Shown: positions 1 through 7,377, counted from the first letter of the stretch. The stretch is 10,081 bases of DNA from an uncultured Clostridia bacterium (GCA_946535695.1 CAMNDS010000022.1:1-10081), one strand, 5' to 3'. Made by a program: numbers and translations. The notes: generated from the letters alone by a model not told the origin.

Positions 1-7
1 TACTCAT
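1..7 (-). CDS. Start of small secreted-protein gene (partial, runs off left edge)
   Basis: Only ATG AGT and one further base are inside the window, read leftwards on the minus strand. The start is called because the whole upstream region (RBS, 5' leader, promoter, palindrome) matches that of the interrupted small gene at 7680, including the first seven coding bases. The product is therefore inferred to be a paralogue of that signal-peptide-bearing protein. No further protein sequence is visible, so function cannot be judged. An RBS at 14-22 stands six bases before the ATG. Confidence 0.6.
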
Positions 8-13
8 AAAGAT

Positions 14-22
14 CTCCTCCTT
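14..22 (-). promoter_or_regulatory. Strong Shine-Dalgarno site for the left-edge gene
   Basis: On the minus strand this reads AAGGAGGAG, six bases before the ATG at 7-5. It is a near-complete match to the 16S anti-SD and identical to the site at 7665-7673. Confidence 0.75.
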
Positions 23-72
23 AAAATTTGAATTTTGCGAAGCTATTTAAAAATTCAAAACTTCTATTTTAA

Positions 73-100
73 ATCATATCATATATTTTCTTTTTGTCAA
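73..100 (-). promoter_or_regulatory. Sigma-A promoter of the left-edge gene
   Basis: A consensus -35 box TTGACA (100-95, minus strand) and a -10 box TATGAT (78-73) are separated by 16 bases. Predicted transcription start is near 66, giving a leader of about 60 nt before the strong RBS. The paralogous promoter at 7579-7606 has the same -35 and spacing but TGTGAT as its -10, so this copy should be the stronger one. Confidence 0.7.
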
Positions 101-103
101 GAG

Positions 104-127
104 TTTTTTGCAGATTATTGCAAAAAA
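104..127. promoter_or_regulatory. Palindromic site just upstream of the -35 box (copy 1)
   Basis: Two 10-base arms, TTTTTTGCAG (104-113) and TTGCAAAAAA (118-127), are inverted around four bases with one mismatch. The site ends three bases from the -35 box on the minus strand. The same palindrome, perfect there, is at 7552-7575. Position and symmetry suit a dimeric regulator or an UP-element-like A/T tract; which one is not shown by the sequence. Confidence 0.5.
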
Positions 128-136
128 ATAAAAATA

Positions 137-320
137 TTTTTCTTTCGAAACTGAAAAATTAAATCGGAAGTACTCTACGGTGCCGCCGGAGAAAATGATG
201 TAAGCACTTTGTGTTATTATATTTGTACACGGGGATATGGTCTTGTGTGAATTATTATATTGTCCACTTTTGGCAATCCCCATTTGAATTCTCCCAAAAC
301 ATTGTTGAAAAAAATTTTTG
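137..320. mobile_element. MITE-like element related to the IS (copy 1; right end uncertain)
   Basis: The left end, TTTTTCTTTCGAAACT at 137-152, is preceded by TA (135-136). It matches the IS terminal repeat at 7759-7774 in 13 of 16 bases. A GC-rich core, CTACGGTGCCGCCGGAG, follows at 175-191. About 105 bp from there align with the element at 4457-4606, for example a shared GTACACGG and then CTTTT near the far end. The right end is degenerate (a run like TTGAAAAAAATTTTT near 305-319) and no clean TA flank remains. No protein of its own is supported. Confidence 0.5.
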
Positions 321-325
321 AGTTT

Positions 326-356
326 TTTACAAAAACGACCAAAGTTGTGATATAAT
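326..356 (+). promoter_or_regulatory. Promoter of the rodA-radC-ispH-dacF operon
   Basis: A perfect -10 TATAAT at 351-356 is preceded by TG at 348-349 (extended -10 form TGATATAAT). The best -35 candidate, TTTACA at 326-331, is 19 bases away, which is long, so the extended -10 probably carries the promoter. Predicted start is near 363, only 14 nt before the TTG at 377, which bears on the rodA start codon. Confidence 0.65.
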
Positions 357-376
357 AAAAATTCGGACTTAAACCT

Positions 377-1507
377 TTGGAGAGGTGTTTAAAAATAGAA
401 ATAAGCTATAAAACTCTTAAAAAGTGCGATAAATTTCTTTGGCTTTTGATAGCTATGATATCTGCATACGGGTTTCTGCTCGTTAGTAGTGCAACTAGAA
501 CAGGTAGCCGTTTTTTTGAGTCACAAATAATATCAGTTTTTGTGGGAATTATTATTGCATTTATTACTCAATTTATTAATCCCAGAAATTTGTCAAGATA
601 TTGGGTTTTTATCTCTATTTTTTGTGCAGGGCTTATGATTTATACCTTAATTTTTGGATCAAGAGTTAAGGGGCTTGCCGGAGTCGATGCGAAGGCTTGG
701 ATTGTGTTGCCTGGTGGGTTTAATTTTCAATCTTCTGAGCTTGCAAAGATAGGATTTTTATTTTCTTTTGCTAAGCATCTTGAAAGTTTAAAAAAAAAAG
801 GTAAAATTAATAATATAAAATCATTGGTTTATTTTGGTATGCATGCACTAATTCCGGTGATTTTAACTCATTTACAAGGCGATGACGGCGCTGCGATAAT
901 ATTTATTTGTATAATTTTATTTGAGCTTTTTATTGCAGGACTCGATGCAAAATTTTTTTTAATCGGATTGGCTTTATTTGCGATTTTAATACCAATAATT
1001 TGGAATTTTGGTCTGGCGCCGTATCAAAAAAACAGAATACTTAATATGATGAATCCTGAAGCTGATCCTTATGGGATGGGCTTCCAGCAATTACAGGGCA
1101 AAATTTCAATAGGTTCCGGTGGATTTTTAGGCAGCGGCTTATTCAAAGGCACTCGTGTTGAACGTGGTAATGTTCCGGTTCAGGCAAGTGATTTTATTTT
1201 TTCGGTGGCCGGCGAGGAACTCGGATTTGTGGGCTGTTTTTTAGTTATAATATTACTTTTGGCTCTTATATTCAGGATTTTTTTTATTGCGAAATCATCA
1301 AAAGATTATTTGGGAGTCTTTACTTGTTTTGGCTTTATAGGTTTGATTGCTTCGCAGTGCATTTTTAATCTTGGTATGTGCCTAAGTTTTTTGCCTGTTA
1401 TTGGTGTTATTTTGCCGTTTTTTAGCGCTGGAGGTTCTTCGGTTATTTGTTATTATTTAGGTATTGGCCTTATACAAAGTATATACATTTCTCGAAATAA
1501 AAATTAA
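377..1507 (+). CDS. rodA: SEDS-family peptidoglycan glycosyltransferase, RodA-like
   Basis: This integral membrane protein (up to 376 aa) polymerises lipid II glycan strands for cell elongation together with a class B PBP. Seen: a short basic N-terminus (KTLKKCDK), about ten hydrophobic segments, an AKAWIVLPGGFNFQSSELAK block, a QGDDGAA motif, and a long extracytoplasmic loop. The loop contains NPEADPYGMGFQ, IGSGGFLGSG and VPVQASDFIFSVAGEELGF. Asp272 in that last block matches the conserved SEDS aspartate. PFFSAGGSS near the C-terminus is also typical. FtsW and SpoVE are close relatives; the DPYGMGFQ and KGT context favours RodA, but the subtype is not certain. It heads an operon of four genes. 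The start is open: TTG at 377 lacks an SD site, whereas ATA at 395 has an ideal one at 379-387, which would give 370 aa. Confidence 0.9.
   Translation: MERCLKIEISYKTLKKCDKFLWLLIAMISAYGFLLVSSATRTGSRFFESQIISVFVGIIIAFITQFINPRNLSRYWVFISIFCAGLMIYTLIFGSRVKGLAGVDAKAWIVLPGGFNFQSSELAKIGFLFSFAKHLESLKKKGKINNIKSLVYFGMHALIPVILTHLQGDDGAAIIFICIILFELFIAGLDAKFFLIGLALFAILIPIIWNFGLAPYQKNRILNMMNPEADPYGMGFQQLQGKISIGSGGFLGSGLFKGTRVERGNVPVQASDFIFSVAGEELGFVGCFLVIILLLALIFRIFFIAKSSKDYLGVFTCFGFIGLIASQCIFNLGMCLSFLPVIGVILPFFSAGGSSVICYYLGIGLIQSIYISRNKN
379..387 (+). promoter_or_regulatory. SD site that points to a rodA start at 395
   Basis: GGAGAGGTG lies inside the reading frame that opens with TTG at 377, so it cannot serve that TTG. 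Seven bases after its end is the in-frame codon ATA at 395. No ATG, GTG or TTG stands at a usable distance downstream, because the next candidates are inside the first membrane segment. Confidence 0.55.
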
Positions 1508-1531
1508 AAAATTAAAAGAAGGTGTGGCTTA

Positions 1532-2212
1532 TTGCATACCGGACATAGAGAAAGATTAAAAAAAAAATTCTTAAAATATGGACTTGATGGTTTTGAGCCT
1601 CACGAAGCTCTAGAATTATTACTTTTTTGGGCAATCCCCAGAAAAGATACGAACGAGCTTGCGCATAAATTAATAAATAAATTCGGTTCTATTACAGCGG
1701 TTTTTGATGCTCCAATTAAAATTTTGAAAGAAATCGAAGGTATAGGTGAAAATTCTGCTATTTTTTTAAAGCTTATGCCTGAGATTGCCAGAATTTATCA
1801 AGAAGATAAACACATGATAAACAAAAAAGTGCCAAGTCTGGAAGATTGCTATAATAAGCTTGTTTCAGAATTTACCGGCAGAACCGAAGAAACAGTTGCA
1901 ATTATGCTTTTCGATTCCAAAGGTAAAATAGTTTATGACGGGATAATTAATAAAGGAAGTGTAAATGCTGTTGAAATTTACTCAAGAAAAATAATTGAAC
2001 TGCTCAGTGCATATTCGGCAACTTCAATAATTATCGCCCACAATCATCCGAGTGGAATAGCTCTTCCATCTCGTGAAGATATTAAGTCGACGGATAAATT
2101 AAAAATTATTTTTGATAATATGAATGTTTCGTTTATTGATCATATAATCGTCGCAGACGGCGACTTTGTTTCGATGCGGCAAGATAAGATGAGCAAGGCA
2201 TTTCGGGAATAA
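1532..2212 (+). CDS. radC: RadC family protein (JAMM/MPN domain)
   Basis: A 226-aa protein of standard RadC length. The N-terminus (GHRERLKKKFLKYGLDGF, then ALELLLFWAIPRKDTN) and a helix-hairpin-helix-like EIEGIGENSA near residues 66-75 precede the JAMM domain. Its zinc-site signature HNHPSG is at residues 170-175, with Asp183 following, so the H-x-H-(10)-D metal ligands are intact. RadC was named for DNA repair, but its biochemical role is unsettled; the fold predicts a zinc metalloprotease-like enzyme. The start is TTG at 1532, with AGAAGGTG seven bases upstream; the next Met is at residue 94, well past the conserved N-terminus. It lies 24 bp after rodA and 30 bp before ispH, in the same operon. 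Confidence 0.95.
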   Translation: MHTGHRERLKKKFLKYGLDGFEPHEALELLLFWAIPRKDTNELAHKLINKFGSITAVFDAPIKILKEIEGIGENSAIFLKLMPEIARIYQEDKHMINKKVPSLEDCYNKLVSEFTGRTEETVAIMLFDSKGKIVYDGIINKGSVNAVEIYSRKIIELLSAYSATSIIIAHNHPSGIALPSREDIKSTDKLKIIFDNMNVSFIDHIIVADGDFVSMRQDKMSKAFRE

Positions 2213-2242
2213 AAAATAAAAAATAAAACTTGGAGAAAAAAA

Positions 2243-3124
2243 TTGGAAATAATTTTATCTAAATATTATGGCCCATGTTTCGGAGTTTCCAGCGCATTTG
2301 AAGAAGCTATAAATACAAAATCAAATATTAAAATTTTTGGCGAAATTGCACACAATAAAATTTTAATTAATAAACTTAAAAGTAAAAAAAATATAAAAAT
2401 AATAAATAATATCTCAGAAGTAAATAAAAACGAAAAAATTATTATTAGAACTCACGGAATAAAACTTCAAGATTTTAATAATTTATTATTAAAAAACGCA
2501 AGTATTATTGATAAAACTTGCCCTAAAGTAAAGCTCGTACAAAAAATTGCCGAAAATGCCGAAAAAGAAAATAAATTTTTTGTACTTATTGGTAACGCAA
2601 ATCATCCGGAAGTTATTGGTGTGGCTTCCAGATGCAAGAATACTTTTATTATCAATAACGAAATAAGTGCTAAAAATTTGTTTTCTAACATAAAACTTGA
2701 ATGCAATAATTTTATTGTCGCTGTGCAGACTACGTTTGATTCTCAGGAATTTGAAAAAATTTGCCAAATTATTAAAAAATTTAATTTTAACGCAAAAATT
2801 TATAATACTATTTGTAATGTTTCGTTAAACCGTAGGCAAGAATTAAAATTAATTTCAAATTTTGTTGATTTATTAATAATTTTAGGCAGTAAAACAAGTT
2901 CTAATTCGAAAAATTTATTTAAAACAGCTCAGAATTTTTCAAAATATTCTGTATTTGTAGAAAATCCCGAAGATTTTAATCTTAATATTTTAGAAAATAA
3001 AAAAAGAATTTTTATTACAAGTGCGGCTTCGGTTCTAAAAGAAACAGTCTTAGAATTTTTAAATAAAATAAATATTTATTTTCATAATTTAAATAAAAAA
3101 ATAAAATTAAAACAAATTATTTAA
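2243..3124 (+). CDS. ispH: 4-hydroxy-3-methylbut-2-enyl diphosphate reductase (LytB)
   Basis: IspH is an iron-sulphur enzyme that converts HMBPP to IPP and DMAPP, the last step of the MEP isoprenoid pathway. In this operon it would supply precursor for the undecaprenyl carrier used in wall synthesis. The three cluster cysteines are Cys12 (GPCFGV), Cys93 (KTCPKVK) and Cys191 (NTICNVS), close to E. coli positions 12, 96 and 197. His37 (GEIAHN), the HG of RTHGIK, His121 and Glu123 (NHPEV) and an SxN segment (SSNSKN) complete the active site. The length of 293 aa is normal, with no fused S1 domains as seen in some Clostridia. Start TTG at 2243, GGAG seven bases before. The protein has no internal Met, so a non-ATG start is unavoidable. 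It is rich in Lys, Asn and Ile, reflecting extreme AT content. Confidence 0.96.
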   Translation: MEIILSKYYGPCFGVSSAFEEAINTKSNIKIFGEIAHNKILINKLKSKKNIKIINNISEVNKNEKIIIRTHGIKLQDFNNLLLKNASIIDKTCPKVKLVQKIAENAEKENKFFVLIGNANHPEVIGVASRCKNTFIINNEISAKNLFSNIKLECNNFIVAVQTTFDSQEFEKICQIIKKFNFNAKIYNTICNVSLNRRQELKLISNFVDLLIILGSKTSSNSKNLFKTAQNFSKYSVFVENPEDFNLNILENKKRIFITSAASVLKETVLEFLNKINIYFHNLNKKIKLKQII

Positions 3125-3160
3125 TTTATATTATATAATTTAATTACTTAACGGTGGATT

Positions 3161-4384
3161 TTGAAAATATCTAAATTTAATTTTAAAATATTTTCTCTCT
3201 GGCGGCGCCGGATAAAAACTTGGTATTTATTTAGTTTTAGAATATTTATTATAATATTTTTTTTGGATTTTTTTTCGATAAAATCAAGTGCAATAGACGT
3301 TTCGGCACGTTCGGCAGTAATAATATGCGCAGATTCCGGTGATATAATTTGGGGAAAAAATTACGAAGAGCCCTTGGCGATGGCAAGTACGACTAAAATT
3401 ATGACGAGTCTTTTGGCGCTCGAAGAAGCTAATGCATCCGGCAACCGAAGTTTAGAAATAACAGAAGAAATAATAAGCGTAGAAGGCTCTTCGATGGGCC
3501 TAAAAGTCGGCGATAAAGTCGATTTTGAAACGCTCGCCAAAGGAATGCTTCTGCCGTCCGGAAACGATGCCGCCAATGCTACTGCGATTCTTGTTTGTGG
3601 AAGCACAGAAAAATTTTTGGCTCGAATGAACCAAAGAGCCAAAGAAATTGGCATGAAAAATACTTTGTTTTGCACGCCTTCTGGGCTTGATAAAGATAAT
3701 CATCATTCGACTGCAATAGATATGGCACTTTTGGGAGCTTATGCCATGCAAAACGAAGAATTTGCAAAAATAGTCTCCTCAAAAAAATCTCTGGCAGATT
3801 TTGAAGATTCTGACAAAAAAATTTGGCTAAAAAATCATAATAAATTACTAGATTTATATCCGTTTTGCGTTGGAATTAAAACAGGTTTTACAGAAAAAGC
3901 CGGCAGATGCCTTGTTTCTTGCGCCGAAAAAGACGGCATAAGATTAATTTGCGTTACTTTAAATGCTCCCGATGACTGGAATGATCATATTGCCATGTAT
4001 AATTTTGGATTTTCACAAACGAAAAATATAGATTTTGACGACACTAACGAAAAATTAGAAATAAAAATCAAAAACGGCGAGCCTAATATTCTAAAAATAA
4101 TAGGTGCTACCAAATTTTCTAGGACTTTTAAAAATAATTCTGATACTCAGGTTAAAAGAAACATAAAATTATTTGAAAATTTAAAAGCACCTATAATAAA
4201 AGGCCAATGCGTCGGTCAAATTACTTATGAATTTAACAACAAAATTATAGGTGAAAATTTACTTTTGGCATCACATGACATAAAAGCGGTCAAAATTAGT
4301 TTTTTAAAAAAAATTTGGAATTCTATTACTTTATTTTTTAGTAATATACTAAAATTTCTATTAAAAATTTTTAATTATTTGTAA
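3161..4384 (+). CDS. dacF: Serine D-Ala-D-Ala carboxypeptidase (DacF/PBP5-like, peptidase S11)
   Basis: This is a low-molecular-weight penicillin-binding protein that trims the terminal D-Ala from peptidoglycan stem peptides outside the membrane. All three catalytic motifs are present: SxxK as STTK (Ser76-Lys79), SGN at 133-135 and KTG at 240-242. The N-terminus has a basic patch (WRRRIK) and a long hydrophobic stretch ending near IKSSA, a probable signal peptide of about 40 residues. The catalytic domain runs to about residue 280, followed by a beta-rich C-terminal domain. A final amphipathic segment (FLKKIWNSITLFF onward) should hold it to the membrane. Length 407 aa, normal for DacF. Start TTG at 3161, with GGTG at 3153-3156 as a weak SD. 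It is the last gene of the operon, 36 bp after ispH. DacA or DacB naming is possible. Confidence 0.92.
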   Translation: MKISKFNFKIFSLWRRRIKTWYLFSFRIFIIIFFLDFFSIKSSAIDVSARSAVIICADSGDIIWGKNYEEPLAMASTTKIMTSLLALEEANASGNRSLEITEEIISVEGSSMGLKVGDKVDFETLAKGMLLPSGNDAANATAILVCGSTEKFLARMNQRAKEIGMKNTLFCTPSGLDKDNHHSTAIDMALLGAYAMQNEEFAKIVSSKKSLADFEDSDKKIWLKNHNKLLDLYPFCVGIKTGFTEKAGRCLVSCAEKDGIRLICVTLNAPDDWNDHIAMYNFGFSQTKNIDFDDTNEKLEIKIKNGEPNILKIIGATKFSRTFKNNSDTQVKRNIKLFENLKAPIIKGQCVGQITYEFNNKIIGENLLLASHDIKAVKISFLKKIWNSITLFFSNILKFLLKIFNYL

Positions 4385-4394
4385 TTTTATTTTC

Positions 4395-4434
4395 TAAAAT
4401 TTAATTTATATCGTAATATATAAAGTAAATTTTA
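4395..4434. terminator. AT-rich hairpin between convergent dacF and mgtA
   Basis: Outer arms TAAAATTTA (4395-4403) and TAAATTTTA (4426-4434) are perfect complements. Inner arms TTTATAT (4405-4411) and ATATAAA (4418-4424) also pair, giving a 16-bp stem with one A/G mismatch and a six-base loop. It starts 11 bases after the dacF stop. Its A/T-only stem and symmetrical form suit a weak bidirectional terminator for two convergent genes. Termination itself is inferred. Confidence 0.45.
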
Positions 4435-4456
4435 TCCTGTACTGTCAGATGGAATA

Positions 4457-4606
4457 GACTTTTTTCAAAACCAACAATGTTTTCTTCGGTGACGCCGGAG
4501 GAAATGATATAAATCCTTTGTTTTGATATTCGTACACGGATATAACCTTCTATAAAATATTATTATCTATCCGCTTTTAGAAATACCATTAATTTTGAAA
4601 AAATTT
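4457..4606. mobile_element. MITE-like element related to the IS (copy 3, 150 bp)
   Basis: It is flanked by TA on both sides (4455-4456 and 4607-4608). The left end GACTTTTTTCAAAACC differs from the IS repeat GACTTCTTTCGAAACT at three of 16 positions. The right end AATTTTGAAAAAATTT is a more decayed complement (12 of 16 against the left end). Inside is the shared GC-rich core CTTCGGTGACGCCGGAG (4484-4500), then about 100 bp resembling the element at 137-320. No open frame is supported. It fills most of the dacF-mgtA gap. Confidence 0.65.
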
Positions 4607-7305
4607 TATAGCCAAGAATGATTTATTTTTAAATAAATATTTTTTATTACTGTAGCTGAAAATATATATAAGATTAAAATTAAAATTAGATACATAAAAT
4701 AATTAATTGGCATTATAACAAATCCAAAAAATTTTCCCCATGGAATTAAAGTTAAAGTATTTAAAAAAATACAACACAAAAGTGATACAAAAACAACTAA
4801 TTTTGAAGGTCTGCTCTGAATTATAGGAATTTTTGGAGTTCTTAATATATAAGTTACTAAAACCTGCGACCAAATGCATTCTATGAGCCAACCTGTTTGG
4901 AACATTGCCATATAAATCATTCTCATGTTCATTCCTGAAAATATTCCGGAAGAAATTACAGCGTCTTTTGCAATTTCGCTATATAATAAGCCGTTTGAAA
5001 CAAATTTAGGGCAAATTATAAAATATAAAATAGCATAAGTTAACCAGTCAAAAATCGAACTTATAGGACCATTCCAGACCATAAATTTGCTTACAGACTT
5101 CGCCTCCCATTTTCTGGGAGTTCTTAAAAATTCTTTATCAACATTATCCCAAGGAATTACCATTGAAGAAATATCGCTTATTAAATTTAAAAGTATTAGG
5201 TGTAAACTTGCCATAGGCATAAACGGCAATAATGCGCTTGCAGCCAAAACTGAAAACATATTGCCAAAATTAGAGCTCGAGGTAATTTTTATATATTTTA
5301 TCATATTAGCGTAAGTCTTTCTGCCTTCGATTATGCCGTTTTCGAGCACTAATAAATCTTTTTCCATTAATATTACATCAGCCGATTCTTTTGCAATGTC
5401 AACGGCGTTTTCAACTGAGATGCCTATATCGGATTTTTTCATCGCAGCAGCATCATTGATTCCATCGCCCATAAAGCCCACTACATGACCATTTTCCCTT
5501 AAAATCGAAACGATTTTTGCTTTTTGATTCGGCGTGAGTTTTGCAAATACTGTCGTTTTTTCTGCTGCGATTTTGAGTTCATCATCGCTCATTTTTTCTA
5601 TTTGAGAACCTAAAAGTAAATTTTCGACTGGCAGGCCTACTTTCGAGCAAACACTTTTTGTAACTTTATCATTATCTCCGGTTAAAATTTTAGTAATAAC
5701 TCCGTGTTCTTTTAAGACTTTTATGGCTTTTTTTGAAGAATCTCTTGGAGGGTCTAAAAATGCCAAAAAGCCAATAAGGGTCATATTATTTTCGTCGCTA
5801 ACTTCAAATTTTTTATCTTCAAGAACATCTTTTTTGGCAAGAGCAATAACACGCATGCCTTTGGCATTTAAATCATCAGAAATTTTTATAACTTTATTTT
5901 TAATTTTATCAGTAATTTTTTCTGATTTATTATTTAAAAATGCACTTGAGCAAATACTTAGCATTTCTTCTATGGCGCCTTTTGTTACTATGTATTTTTT
6001 ATTATTGTCCGAGACAACGACAGAAAGCCTACGGCGCTTAAAATCAAACGGAATTTCATCAATCAGCTTAAAATTATTTTCGGAAAATTTTTTATTTTCA
6101 TTTACAAAACTGATTATCGCTTTATCTATCGGATTTTTAAGTCCTGTTTGAAAAAAACTGTTAAGATAAGCGTATTTGCAGACTTTATCGTCGTTTTCGC
6201 CATTTGGATTTATATAAAGCTCTAGTACTATTCTATCTTCAGTTAAAGTCCCTGTTTTATCAGTACATAAAATATTCATAGCGCCAAAATTTTGAATCGA
6301 ACTTAAATTTTTAATTATCGTCTTTTTTTTAGACATCGAAACTGCTCCTTGCGATAAACAAGTTGTAACAATCATAGGGAGCATCTCAGGAGTAAGTCCT
6401 ATTGCGACTGATAAAGCAAAGATAAATGCGTTTAGCCAATCACCTTTTGTTATACCACTGACAATAAAAACAAGTGGTACCATAATTAGCATAAATTTTA
6501 TAAGAACCCAAGAAACATCGCCTATGCCTTTATCGAAACTTGTTTGTTCTTCTTTTTTGCTGACCTGCTTAGCAATCGAGCCTATCATAGTATCATCGCC
6601 TGTAGATAAAACTACGGCTTTTGCTGAGCCACTAATAACGTTGCTGCCGGCAAAAACCAAATTTGGGATATCCGTAACAGAATCGTAATCTTTTTTAACT
6701 TTTTGACCCGAACGTTCAAGTTGGTCGCTTTCGCCGGTTAAAGAAGCTTGACTTATAACAAGACTATTTGATTCTAATATTCTTGCATCTGCCGGAATGA
6801 TACTCCCGGACGAAATATAAAATATATCGCCTACGACGAGCTTATCGGTTGGAATATCAATTTTGCCATTTTCGCTGCGACTGACGGTTATTGTGCTTTT
6901 GATCATCGCAAGAAGAGCCTCGGCAGCTTCGCCGGATTTTGCTTCTTGAAAAAAATTCATAAAGCCCGAAACTAAAACAAGAGTTAAAATAATTATAACA
7001 GTTGCAGGATTTATTTCATCTTTATTATCGCTTAAAATAGGCGAAATAATATCTGTAAAAGCTGAAACTCCGGCGATAAAAACAAGTATGGCAATAAATG
7101 GATTTGCAAAAGATTCAATTAAAATGTCCATTTTAGATTTTTTATCAGCTCTTGTTATAACATTCGCGCCATATTGCGCCGTGTTTGCACTTATACTTTT
7201 TGAATCCAATCCTGATTCTGTAGTATTAAGCTCCCAATAAACCGAATTTGCATTCATTTTGGAAATATTTTTTAAAAACTTGGTACCTCTATCCAATTTT
7301 TGCAT
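4606..7305 (-). CDS. mgtA: Mg2+-importing P-type ATPase (P3B), MgtA-like
   Basis: An 899-aa inner-membrane pump, nearly the length of E. coli MgtA, that imports Mg2+ using ATP. Motifs in order: N-terminal extension (YWELNTTESGL), membrane pair about 62-115, actuator TGES at 190-193, and membrane pair about 266-320 with the PEMLPM site. The phosphorylated Asp349 lies in DKTGTLT, followed by a nucleotide-binding domain with KGAIEEM and a TGDN motif. GDGIND at 613-618 and six C-terminal membrane segments follow, containing NLISDISSMVIPWDN and the LRTPKIPIIQS stretch typical of MgtA/MgtB. Start ATG at 7305, preceded by GAGGTG four bases upstream. No M-box riboswitch is recognisable in the short leader, so Mg2+ control by that route is not supported. 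It is transcribed alone, convergent to dacF. The stop codon TAA uses one base of the element at 4457-4606. Confidence 0.95.
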   Translation of the reverse strand: MQKLDRGTKFLKNISKMNANSVYWELNTTESGLDSKSISANTAQYGANVITRADKKSKMDILIESFANPFIAILVFIAGVSAFTDIISPILSDNKDEINPATVIIILTLVLVSGFMNFFQEAKSGEAAEALLAMIKSTITVSRSENGKIDIPTDKLVVGDIFYISSGSIIPADARILESNSLVISQASLTGESDQLERSGQKVKKDYDSVTDIPNLVFAGSNVISGSAKAVVLSTGDDTMIGSIAKQVSKKEEQTSFDKGIGDVSWVLIKFMLIMVPLVFIVSGITKGDWLNAFIFALSVAIGLTPEMLPMIVTTCLSQGAVSMSKKKTIIKNLSSIQNFGAMNILCTDKTGTLTEDRIVLELYINPNGENDDKVCKYAYLNSFFQTGLKNPIDKAIISFVNENKKFSENNFKLIDEIPFDFKRRRLSVVVSDNNKKYIVTKGAIEEMLSICSSAFLNNKSEKITDKIKNKVIKISDDLNAKGMRVIALAKKDVLEDKKFEVSDENNMTLIGFLAFLDPPRDSSKKAIKVLKEHGVITKILTGDNDKVTKSVCSKVGLPVENLLLGSQIEKMSDDELKIAAEKTTVFAKLTPNQKAKIVSILRENGHVVGFMGDGINDAAAMKKSDIGISVENAVDIAKESADVILMEKDLLVLENGIIEGRKTYANMIKYIKITSSSNFGNMFSVLAASALLPFMPMASLHLILLNLISDISSMVIPWDNVDKEFLRTPRKWEAKSVSKFMVWNGPISSIFDWLTYAILYFIICPKFVSNGLLYSEIAKDAVISSGIFSGMNMRMIYMAMFQTGWLIECIWSQVLVTYILRTPKIPIIQSRPSKLVVFVSLLCCIFLNTLTLIPWGKFFGFVIMPINYFMYLILILILYIFSATVIKNIYLKINHSWL

Positions 7306-7377
7306 GTTTCACCTCTTTGGTTTTATCTAAAAAGTATAAAATATTCTAATTTTAAAATCTTTTTTTGTACCATATAT

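Larger units (their letters stand above)
1..192 (-). repeat. Duplicated promoter segment, copy 1
   Basis: This stretch matches 7488-7686 in inverted orientation. It covers the first coding bases, the RBS, leader, promoter, palindrome and the adjoining end of the short element. The part from the -35 box back to the GC-rich core (about 91-192) is almost identical between copies. The leader around 46-72 has diverged and differs in length by about 7 bases. This pattern suggests a recent duplication or gene conversion of the control region. Confidence 0.85.

Noticed and set aside
171..192. T-box-like wording (GGCGGCACCG) on the minus strand
   Set aside because: A T-box needs UGG before the N of NACCG to pair with tRNA; here it is CGG. 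The flanking Stem I elements are absent, and the motif also occurs in a convergent intergenic region without a downstream gene.
74..283. 69-codon minus-strand frame with an SD-like GGGAG before its ATG
   Set aside because: It runs through the short element, the palindrome and the promoter of the left-edge gene. Its end part matches 7300-7605 only because the promoter segment is duplicated, and copy 3 has a stop in the matching frame. Kept only as a low-interest finding.
5723..6151. 142-codon plus-strand frame inside mgtA (also 5087-5314)
   Set aside because: Antisense shadows of mgtA, which has all P-type ATPase motifs on the other strand. They have no family resemblance or RBS.
7306..7371. 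M-box (Mg2+) riboswitch before mgtA
   Set aside because: The leader is only about 65 nt, AT-rich, and lacks the conserved M-box cores.
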